Below, piece after piece: positions 55,965 through 64,000 of a stretch of 64,000 nt of DNA. The position numbers were made by a program, and so were the translations under genes. Source of the DNA: Hysterangium stoloniferum (lineage: Eukaryota; Basidiomycota; Agaricomycetes; Hysterangiales; Hysterangiaceae); NCBI GenBank assembly GCA_015178975.1, contig WHVD01000068.1:248001-312000 (forward strand). The letters are read 5' to 3'. Each line of letters begins with the position of its first letter. The first letter of the stretch is position 1. A model generated the notes under the pieces. The model had not been told where the DNA came from, did not search any database, and worked only from the letters and a program-made list of their open reading frames with translations.

Positions 55965-58900
55965 TCAGAGAGACGATAATGGTCCAGGTTTGAGCGGGTA
56001 AGCTGTATGAAAGTCAGTAACGATTTCCGTGGCATTACCGAGTTCCGTGGCCAAAATCCATGAAGTCTCTTCATCGGTGCCCTCGTAACCCGCCCACTTG
56101 ACCAAGTAAAGCAGTTTACAAGTGCGTCGACGCTTGTCAATTTTTGAATCTAAAATCTGCGCGATTTCAAACTCGGGTTCTCCGTCAATGACGACAGGAG
56201 GAGGCGGAGATTGCACGCGATCCGGGATAGTGTTAGCAGTACAAGGTTCTAACATAGAAACATGAAATACCGGGTGTACCGTGTGCATGCTATCCGGAAG
56301 CCGTAGAGTCCAAGAAACTGAACCTACTTGTGCGATAATTTCAAACGGACCTAAATATTTTTCAGCAAGCTTCTTTGATGGACGGGTAGTCCGGAAGAAT
56401 TGAGCTTTGACATAAACGCGGTCGCCAATCTTGAAGTTGGGTGGCGGGATCCGGTGTTTGTCCGCTGAATGTTGATATTGCTCTTGGGCGGACTTTATTG
56501 CAGTCCGGAGTTCCTCGTGGAGCTCGTGGAGGTCCGTGGTGAACTCTTGAGCGCGAGCAGAGGCGAGATTTCGTTCTGGATGTACTGTAATATTTGGATT
56601 ATATCCTTTATTTGCAAAGAACGGGGAAACACCAGTAGTGGCCGAAGGTGCATTGTTGTAAGCGAACTCTGCAAGTGGTAACAAGGATTTCCAATTGTCC
56701 TGTTGATAATTGCAATATACGCGGAGGTATTGTTCCAATGTCTGGTTGACGCGTTCGGTTTGTCCGTCGCCTTCCGGGTGATGTCCGGACGTGAAATGTA
56801 AGGTCATGTCCAAGGATTTTCCAAGGGATCTAAAGAAGTGAGACACGAACTCTGATCCTCTATCGGAAGTCACGTGGGACGGAACTCCGTGCTTGGAAAA
56901 TACGTGGATAATGAAAAGTTCCGCTAGCTGCACGGACGTAATTGTATCATATGTAGGGATGAATATACCTTGTTTTGAGAATCTGTCAACAACGACTAGA
57001 ATGGCGGAAAAGCCTTCGGAGTCCGGTAGGTGTTCAATGAAATCCATAGAGATAGAATTCCACGGGTGATCCGGTACCGGGAGTTGTTTCAAAAGGCCGT
57101 ATGGCTTGTGTCGCTGAGATTTCGAGCGGGGACAAGTAGTGCAAGATTTACAATAGTGCTTAACGAATCCACGGAGTCCGGGCTAAGTATATTCTCTTCT
57201 TATTAATGATAGAGTTTTGTTGTACCCGAAATGTCCTGCGAGTGGATGATCGTGTTTGTATTGAAGGATCCTGAGGCGGAGGCCATCGGAATCCGGTACA
57301 TAGATCCTATCGTCAAGTCTAATGAAACCATGCTGATCAAGAGACCACCGAGGTTGATCGGGGTCCACGGGATTATCTAGATGAGCTTTAGTAATTGGGT
57401 CTAGGGGAATTGCCGATAGAATATCTTGATGTAACTTCTCGATATCCATAATGATAATTCCACGGACAATGGGATTGATGAGGAAAGTTGCATGGACCGA
57501 TGCGGTAAGTTGTTGATTTGTGAAAATAGGTTTCAGGTTGTGCGGATTTACCATGGCATAGTCGTTGCTCCCCTCTTTAGGGTAGACGTCCCATCGTCTA
57601 GTTAAAGCGTCGGGTTTGCCGCCGAGGCGGCCGGGTCGGAAACGGATAATCATGTTGAAAGCAGATAGATATTCAGACCAGCGGGCCTGCCGGCGGGTCA
57701 AAAGTTTTGTGGTAGAAAAGTATTCCAGGTTTTTGTGATCTGTTACAACGTCAATAGGAGCTCCTGAACCTTCCAAGTAGTGTCGCCACGCTTTGAAAGC
57801 TGAAAAAATTGCCAGAAGTTCTTTATCATGAACGTCGTAGTTGAGCTCTGCTCCGGTAAAAGTCCGGGACAGAAAAGCCACAGGGTGGACTTCTCCGTCG
57901 GAGTCCTGGATAGACAGAATGGCTCCAAGTGCATAATCCGAGGCGTCCGTTTCAACAATGAGCGGGAAGTCCGGTTTCCAATGCGATAGAATAGGAGCTG
58001 TAGAAAAAGAATTTTTTAAAAGATTGAAAGCTTTTTGACACTTATCGTTGAAATTCCACGGAGTACCCTTACGCATAAGACGGGTAAGGGGTACCGTGAT
58101 GTCGGAATATCCACGGATAAAACGTCGGTAAAAATTGGCAAAGCTGAGGAAGGATTGTATATCTTTAACTTTTCGGGGTTCGGGCCAATCTTTGATGACT
58201 TGCACTTTAGTTTCGTCCATGCGGAGTCCGTCGGGTCCCATCATGAAACCTAGGTATTCCACGGAGTCCGTGTCAAAAGTACATTTTTTACCATTTGCGA
58301 ATAAACCATGTTTTCGAAGTCTCCGGAGAACTTCGCGGACTTGTTTGTCGTGTTCCGCGGGATTCTCGGAGTAGATAAGAATGTCGTCCAAGTAAACAAT
58401 GACACATACATCGAGCATGTCAGAGAAAATGTCGTTGATAAAACGCTGAAAAACAGAAGGAGCATTGGTGAGACCAAAAGGGATCACCAACCACTCAAAG
58501 GCCCCATAACGGGTTCTAAAAGTGGTTTTCCATTCGTCGCCCGCGGCAATCCGGACCAAATGATAGGCATGTTTAAGATCAATTTTGGTGTAAATCCGGG
58601 CATTCCGCGGAGCATCGAGCAGATCAGGTATAAGTGGGAGTGGATATTTATCCTTCTTGGTGACAGCATTGAGTCCTCTAAAATCAACACATAGTCGAAG
58701 GGATCCATCCTTTTTTCTGACAAACAGAACAGGTGCTCCAAAAGGAGATTTTGAGGGTCGAATAAAACCTATGGACAAGTGTTCATCCAGGAAATCGCGG
58801 ATTGCGGAGAGTTCCGTGGACGAGAGCGGGTAAATATGTCCTAGGGGTGGCTGGGCGCCATCTTCAAGATCGATTTTTAAGTCGTATTCTCTGTGAGGCG

Positions 58901-59701
58901 GAAGCCGGTCAGCTTTTCGCTTGCTAAAAACATCCGTGAAGTCATGATATTTCTCCGGGACGCCTTCTAGGTCAGCGGCTTGCTCAGATTCAGATACCGG
59001 GGTTGAAAAATGTCCAGTTGCTTCATCAATTTTTAAGTTGATAGTGAACGCCTGGGACCCATCCATTTTTGAAGCCCTAATAAAAGCTGCAGCATTAATC
59101 AGAGAAATGGACGGAGGTGCCGTGGGTTCTGGGGAAGCTGTAGGTGCCGTAGGGATCACAGGAGTCCTCGAGACTGCAGGTGCCGGGAAGGCCATGGGTG
59201 CCGTGGAGGCCGAGACAGGCGCAGTTTCCTCGGCTGCCACGGGGGTCCGGAAAGTTATACTGTTAGCTATCCAGTCAATCAACGGATTGTAGCGGGTAAG
59301 CCAGTTATGTCCTAGAACCACCGAGCAACTTGAGTCTAACTGGGTCACATAGAAAGTGACCAATTGAGGTGTTCCACACGGGAACGTGATGGATAAATCA
59401 CAAGCTTGGGTAACAACCGAATTACTTGTGCCATCAAAGAGGCGGAGACCGACGGGATTTATCGAATAGGTTGACAAAGAATTTTTTTGCGTGAATTTTG
59501 TATCTAAAAAACAATGAGTCGAGCCAGAATCTATGAGAGCTGAAAAAACGAATTTCGGGATCATATTAGACATAAGTTTAACGAAAAATGAATCAGAATG
59601 TGAGAGAGCGGATGCGTTGAGGCGAGTGAACTCTTGAATGCGTGGAGAGGCAACGCAACCCCCAACCCGCGCGGAGTCCGCGGGGTTGCTTACTCTTTTT
59701 T
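55965..59701 (-). CDS. E3 Pol polyprotein (one in-frame TAG)
   Basis: Enters by a -1 shift at the A6 run (59,701-59,696), then is open. Protease near 59,540 (ALIDSGSTHCFLD). RT contains DGSLRLCVDFRGLN, YTKIDLKHAYHLVRI and VIVYLDDILIYSE with the catalytic YLDD. RNase H contains VETDASDYALGAIL and HDKELLAIFSAFKAWRHYL. The integrase zinc region has HPLAGHFGYNKTL and, past the stop, CKSCTTC. The catalytic core has SMDFIEHLP, TSDRGSEF and GDGQTERVNQTLEQYL (D,D,E), and the C-terminal chromodomain has LLYLVKWAGYEGTDEETSW. The TAG at 57,185-57,183 replaces a codon that by position was probably Trp; the next ORF (57,092-55,965) is in the same frame. It copies RNA to DNA and integrates it; chromodomains target heterochromatin in known chromoviruses. 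Confidence 0.93.
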
Positions 59702-60961
59702 CGAGTCGGAAGCCGGTTTGTCCTTCGACGGGGTATCCGTGGAGGCCTTGGCTGTTCGTCCCTTAGAAGAGTTTGCTTTTGCCAGCGGACATTCCGGGAC
59801 TCGATGACCGGGTTTCCCGCACAGTAGACAGAGGTTGTTGTCCATACGACGTTGTCTTTCCTGTGGGGTCAATTTGCCATCGGGTCCGAGTTTGCCTGAG
59901 AGATCGGGTTTTCCGGCTTGCTTGCCGGACTGTTGACTTTTGTTGTCCTTGTTGTCCTTGTTGTTGTTGTTGTTTGAAGACTTTTTATCGTTCTTCTTGT
60001 CGGATTGCGTGGAGTTGCCGGTAGATGAATTATTGGTATTGTTTTTATTGTCCTTGGACTTGTTTACTTTGTCCGCGGACGTCTCGCGGGCAACTTCCGC
60101 GCGACGTTCCCAATAACGTGCGTCCGCGTTTTGAGCCTTAAGGCGCATACAGGACAGGGTTTTTGGCTTGCCATCTTCTCCTTTTGAGACTTCGTCTTTA
60201 AGGTGGGACGGCAGACCGGCGTAGAATTGGTGGCAGAGAGCGGAATCGCCCCACTGACAACGAGCTGCAAGATTATTGAAATGGACGATATAGTCCGTGA
60301 TGCACTGCGTGTCCTTCATGCGAAGATTTGTGAGACTGTTTTCGGCTTCTCCTGTCGGGTCATACGGGCCAAAGTTGGTTTCAAGCTCCTCGACAAAAGC
60401 ATCCCAATTTTCAAGCCAGAGCGGCTCTTCCTCGGAAATCCCGCTAAAAGCCGGTTCGAACCATTTCAACGCGGATCCCGACAAGTACGAAAGTGCGTAG
60501 TTGACTTTTCGGGAGTCCGTGGAGAATGCAGCGGCACGATCACGGAAATTGAAGCGACATTGCATGAGGAAAGTGGAAGGTTTGTTTGGGTTGGAACCCG
60601 TGAAGGGTTCCGGAGCATTGACTTTTGACCGTGGAGGTTCTTGTTCCTTTTTCTTTCGTTCTTCAAGCAGGTGCGTCATAAATTTATCTATAGTTCCTGC
60701 TAAAACCTCAGAAGTAGGATCCTCTACGTGCGGTCGTTGACTAGGCGGAGGATTTTCGACACCTTTTCCTTTGTCGGGTGCCACGGAATTGTCCTCGTGC
60801 TCGGATTCGTCCTGGTTTTCCGGGACTTCTTCGATACGGGTTTCTTCCATGGGTTCCGGTTGGTCCAAGGATGTCTGGCTGGTATACAGAGATAACGGGG
60901 AATGAAGAGTTGACGGTCCAGGTAATGATGCCTGAGCACGTGTATTTCTTTTTGGTGGCAT
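59690..60961 (-). CDS. E3 Gag
   Basis: 423 codons, open. N-terminal Pro/Glu-rich part (MPPKRNTRAQ), capsid-like Retrotrans_gag core (FLMQCRFNFRDRAAAFSTDS, LENWDAFVEELETNFGPYDP, HQFYAGLPSHLKDEV), a Lys/Asn/Ser-rich linker (DKKNDKKSSNNNNNKDNKD) and a CCHC zinc knuckle near residue 390 (CLLCGKPGHRVPEC). Gag assembles the particle and packages RNA. It ends SKKE-stop at 59,690, and the AAAAAA just before the stop overlaps the pol frame. The ATG lies 36 bp inside the 5' LTR. Confidence 0.93.
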   Translation of the reverse strand: MPPKRNTRAQASLPGPSTLHSPLSLYTSQTSLDQPEPMEETRIEEVPENQDESEHEDNSVAPDKGKGVENPPPSQRPHVEDPTSEVLAGTIDKFMTHLLEERKKKEQEPPRSKVNAPEPFTGSNPNKPSTFLMQCRFNFRDRAAAFSTDSRKVNYALSYLSGSALKWFEPAFSGISEEEPLWLENWDAFVEELETNFGPYDPTGEAENSLTNLRMKDTQCITDYIVHFNNLAARCQWGDSALCHQFYAGLPSHLKDEVSKGEDGKPKTLSCMRLKAQNADARYWERRAEVARETSADKVNKSKDNKNNTNNSSTGNSTQSDKKNDKKSSNNNNNKDNKDNKSQQSGKQAGKPDLSGKLGPDGKLTPQERQRRMDNNLCLLCGKPGHRVPECPLAKANSSKGRTAKASTDTPSKDKPASDSKKE

Positions 60962-60996
60962 AATGAAACAATCTGCGAGTATCAGTCAGAAAATAC

Positions 60997-61804
60997 TGTT
61001 AGGATACACACACAGGGCGGGTCTCGTGAGAAACCCGCGGGATATCCGGTAGGACTTGGCTTCAGCTTATAGGCTGCGCCCTCGCTAGATCGTGTTGTCC
61101 AATTTCGAACAGGCGGACGGGAATCCCGGGGAGTCCGGGCGGGGTTCGTAAGTCGTAGGTCGTAGGTCGTGAGGTCGTGGGTCGTGAGTCGAGATAGTCA
61201 GGAGAGGTAGATACGCCGGAGCCCGTGGGCTCCGACTAGTGCGAGCGGTGTGATTTAGAGTAGGGAAAATATATAGATTAAAGGGGGGAATAAACTACTA
61301 ATTTTCTGACTGGATTGTATGTACAACATCTGCCAGTTTAAATAGACCATGGAGTGAATGAACATACTAATCCGGTAATAATGAAAACGAAACTAACAAA
61401 ACATAAACGGGAAATGTAAACACCAAATTTGGTGTTAGGAACGGGACGGAACGGAGCGGAGTCCGAATCGTGACAAAGCATAACCCATAATGGGAAACGG
61501 AGCGGGAGCGGAGTCCTAATCGTGACAGGTCATTTGACTAAAACGGGAACGGGGTTCGAATAGAGCGGTGACGGGATTCTGAGCGGGGTCCGGTGACTGA
61601 TGCGTGGGATGAAGACGGACATAGACAGAGACGGAGTCCGGGGGAGGTCCGGTTACTGATATGTGTCGTACTGAGGTCGAACATAACGAGTCTTGACGTA
61701 ACGGAGTCCGGGCGGGAAATCCTATAAACAGACGATTGCTTGTAGCGCGTGGGGGTGTACGGGTTAGTGCCCGGAGTCCGGCGGGATTTGTCCGGGTCGT
61801 AACA
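60997..61804 (-). repeat. 5' LTR of E3
   Basis: 808 bp, stem-loop at 61,058-61,080. The first about 460 bp (plus coordinates) are identical to the 3' LTR. Immediately inside is minus GTATTTTCTGACTG, with no TGG-type primer-binding site. Confidence 0.93.
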
Positions 61805-61809
61805 GTATG

Positions 61810-62010
61810 TTTGAGTTGTTCCAGAGTGGAGGAAAATAACCCAATCTCATCATCAATCCATGTGGCAAGACATCTGACCTTGATATCAAGTCGTTGTATT
61901 TCCTCTTTTGCATGGAGGATCTTGAGACAGCATCTTGTTGCCTCACAATTCTAGGCCTTTGCCCATTCCAAGTTCTGAATATCCTCATTCATCAATTTCT
62001 CCATACATAA
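61810..62010 (-). pseudogene. Upstream part of the ORF split by E3
   Basis: The minus frame reads MEKLMNEDIQNLEWAKA, stop (TAG), NCEATRCCLKILHAKEEIQR, then LDIKVRCLATWIDDEIGLFS, and joins in frame across the GTATG site to the part at 51,725. The helical pattern with TWIDDE is typical of uncharacterised basidiomycete proteins linked to large DNA transposons; this family call is from memory and weak. It begins close to a degenerate LTR end (62,011-62,049) that resembles the E3 LTR terminus. Confidence 0.5.
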
Positions 62011-62049
62011 GTTAGTGCCTGGAGTCTGGTGGGAATTCCAGTTGTAACA

Positions 62050-63411
62050 CCTTGTTAGTGTTGCCTTAACAGAAGATTGAAACTCTTTCAAAACAAGGCT
62101 ACCAAAGACAAGACAGAATATAGAAATATGAAGTGAGGAGGGGACAGCTCAATGACAGGGAGATCACACTTGTTTTAGTGGGATTCCTAAGAGATTGAAC
62201 CTAAAGAAATGAGTATGTACAGGTCTACTATTTATAATATTTATTAGAAAATTGAGAAGAATACTAAAAATGGATTGTATGCACCCTACAGTGCATAGCC
62301 ATGTTTTCAGCACTTATGTAAGCCCACCTGGCACTGTGTAGGCCCACATGGCATGTCAGCACTTGTGTAGGTGCCAACTGCAGTTGCAGTGCTGGGGCAC
62401 AAGGAGGCCTCAATGGGCATGTGCAAAGCACTGTGTTTCCATTGGGGTGTAGGTGGCAGCATTGGCCTTATGTCAGTGGCATCATTTGGCCATGCCATGC
62501 TGTGTTGCATTGTGGTGTCACTGTGTGACTGCTCCGATGTGTCTGTCATAGGTGATGGCATCAGCCTTATGAAGGTTGTCCATAATCATTATAATATCAG
62601 ATGTTTACTGGTAAAATTTATATTTCTACAAAACTCCATCTTTAAATAGTGATATATCCTCTGAGACTATTATATTGTTAACCACCAACTATAAGAAACA
62701 ATTCTCCATATTACCTGCTAAACAATTCAGAGTCAATTAATAGAACCTATTGTATATGGTTTTCCAAGTTATGTAAATACTTGCTAATACTTTTGTTGTT
62801 AATTTGTTTTTTAAAAGTTGTAATGTAGTTATTTCCATGTAAAATATGTAAAATATTATTGGAAATTTTTCATATTACAGCTGTCTTTATTAAGTAAAAC
62901 CCCCTATATATTCTGGGTATGTTGAATGAAGTAGAAATCTGTTCAGATTGACAGATCCATTCCAAAGTAATACATAGGTATTTAGAGGTGCTAATGATAT
63001 ACATATGCATGGAATGGACTATCTAAAGGTATCTATTTTTTAAAAGTATTACATAGTGTTTCAAACTACTAATTTTTTTTATTGTCTACTCATGTCCAGA
63101 AAGATTCTTTAGTTTGTAATGTACAAGAGAGTTTAAAACTTTCAAAAAGTTTTAAAAACCAAATTATGTTTGAATCACATCCCAGATGTTTAAATGACCT
63201 TTAGAGTATATTAGAATTTGGTATACTTAATAGTTTTCAGATATCCTCCTATGTTGGTGCCATTGTTTGGCCATGCCCCCACTGTGTTGTGTCGCAGTGT
63301 TGCTGCTTTTTGTGCAGGTGGCAGTTCAATTACATAATCATGCTTGCACCTCTGCCTGTACTGTTTGTAGGTGCATAAAATAAAATAAAATAAAATAAAA
63401 TAAAATAAAAT
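62050..63411. other. Unassigned low-complexity DNA
   Basis: No gene recognised. Two related segments (about 62,463-62,530 and 63,240-63,310; TTTGGCCATGCC and CTGTGTTG in common) point to duplicated debris. A perfect pentanucleotide tract (ATAAA) lies at 63,375-63,411. Confidence 0.45.
63375..63411. repeat. (ATAAA)n microsatellite
   Basis: About seven perfect ATAAA units at the downstream (3') end of the minus-strand Copia remnant. Confidence 0.9.
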
Positions 63412-63790
63412 CAATACCTTGACAGTGATGGTCAGTTGGTATTGTGTTCCCTATGCTGTTGGTTCCTCCCACCTAGATGAACACATGCCCAGAGCATGAA
63501 CATTGGTTGTCAAGATTGCCCCCATAATCTGCATCAATGTATCCTACTGGCTTGAGGTCTTTGAAGTTGCCACCATATGTTATGCTGTAATCTAGTGTCC
63601 CTTGGATGTAATGGAGAATGTGGGTGAGTGCATCCCAGTGTTCTCACCCAGGATTTGATGTATGATAGGATAAGTTGGGACATGTTGCTATTTGTGCATA
63701 CATGATAGATCCCAGTAATTCACAGTAGGGTTTATTGGCAATGAAAATTTGGTCTTCTATGGTTTTTGGTGCCATATTGCATGTTAGGGT
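63412..63790 (-). pseudogene. Ty1/Copia RT/RNase H fragment
   Basis: The minus translation reads KPYCELLGSIMYAQIATCPN, then EHWDALTHILHYIQGTLDYS and LKPVGYIDADYGGN, and CSCSGHVFI, which follows the RT-connection/RNase H part of Copia Pol (family: YRELLGSLMYAQ, GYVDADYGG). In-frame stops occur after SNPG and after HVFI, and homology is lost near 63,412. A dead fragment of about 120 codons. Confidence 0.85.
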
Positions 63791-63799
63791 CACCCTGGT

Positions 63800-64000
63800 A
63801 ATGGTGTTCCCTGTACACTTGATATCCAGAACTCCCCAGACTCCAGACATCCAAAGCCCCTGGGAACTCCAAGTATCTGTAAACACTCTGGATATATGGA
63901 CACATGAGTAAGTGCATGAGGGTGCAGCACATAAGCTGAAGCCAAGTCTATCTGTACTCTGGTAATATTCCAATACTCCCCAAACTAATCCCTGGAAACT
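63800..64000 (+). repeat. Fragment of an E2/E3-type LTR, reversed
   Basis: Contains the LTR stem-loop motif on the minus strand at 63,921-63,943 (GGTGCAGCAC, ATAAGCTGAAGCC on plus), so its orientation is opposite to E2 and E3. Borders lie outside the window or are degraded. Confidence 0.5.

Larger units (their letters stand above)
51726..61804 (-). mobile_element. Ty3/Gypsy chromovirus E3, full length, young; TSD GTATG
   Basis: LTRs at 51,726-52,536 (3') and 60,997-61,804 (5'), ends TGTTAGG/GTAACA, with exact GTATG duplications at 51,721-51,725 and 61,805-61,809. By hand the LTRs differ by eight transitions and one 3-bp indel. Gag and pol are open except for one TAG in integrase. An accessory gene lies on the opposite strand between pol and the 3' LTR, split by a nested solo LTR. 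Without that insert the element is about 8.1 kb. Confidence 0.95.

Noticed and set aside
59038..59292. Plus-strand Gly/Ala-rich ORF over E3 pol
   Set aside because: Shadow of the Pro/Ala/Thr-rich linker between protease and RT.

Overview
The window looks like a repeat-dominated stretch of a filamentous basidiomycete (Agaricomycete-like) nuclear genome. The basis is Ty3/Gypsy elements with an integrase C-terminal chromodomain, Ty1/Copia pieces, solo LTRs with 5-bp target duplications, and genes with 52-74 bp GT-AG introns. No housekeeping gene, rRNA or tRNA was recognised. The species cannot be named from the sequence alone.

Layout. (1) 1-1,015: left-truncated Copia element on the minus strand (5' LTR plus start of Gag). 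(2) 1,016-27,748: a head-to-tail array of about four copies of a 6-7 kb unit, called A, B, C and A' here. Each unit carries block X (short conserved minus-strand ORFs), gene Y (a spliced hypothetical gene, minus strand) and spacer R (with small ORF S). Unit A holds an apparently intact five-exon Y gene of about 541 codons; the other Y copies are broken. The array is peppered with small LTRs and short SINE-like retroposons. A and A' share an LTR insertion that B and C lack. A fifth R/X fragment lies at 36,277-37,275. (3) 27,749-41,103: two decayed members of one Gypsy family (B1, B2), each holding a nested solo LTR, separated by unassigned DNA with a 44-bp minisatellite. (4) 41,104-44,218: unassigned DNA and another solo LTR. 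(5) 44,224-51,434: decayed full-length Gypsy element E2, TSD GTCCT. (6) 51,726-61,804: young full-length Gypsy element E3, TSD GTATG. E2 and E3 both interrupt one older minus-strand ORF. (7) 61,805-64,000: rest of that ORF, low-complexity DNA, a Copia RT/RNase H remnant and an LTR fragment.

The most notable system is in the Gypsy elements. E3, E2 and B1 each carry, between pol and the 3' LTR and on the strand opposite gag-pol, an accessory gene. It encodes a charged coiled coil, a cysteine cluster with the spacing of a fungal Zn(II)2Cys6 domain, and a second coiled coil. In E3 the gene is spliced into three exons, sits about 60 bp behind a TATA box and ends tail-to-tail with pol. It is otherwise intact but is split by a 1,979-bp solo LTR. 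In E2 and B1 it is decayed, but the Cys spacing survives. The Gypsy elements also show transition-biased decay, consistent with cytosine methylation or RIP-like silencing.
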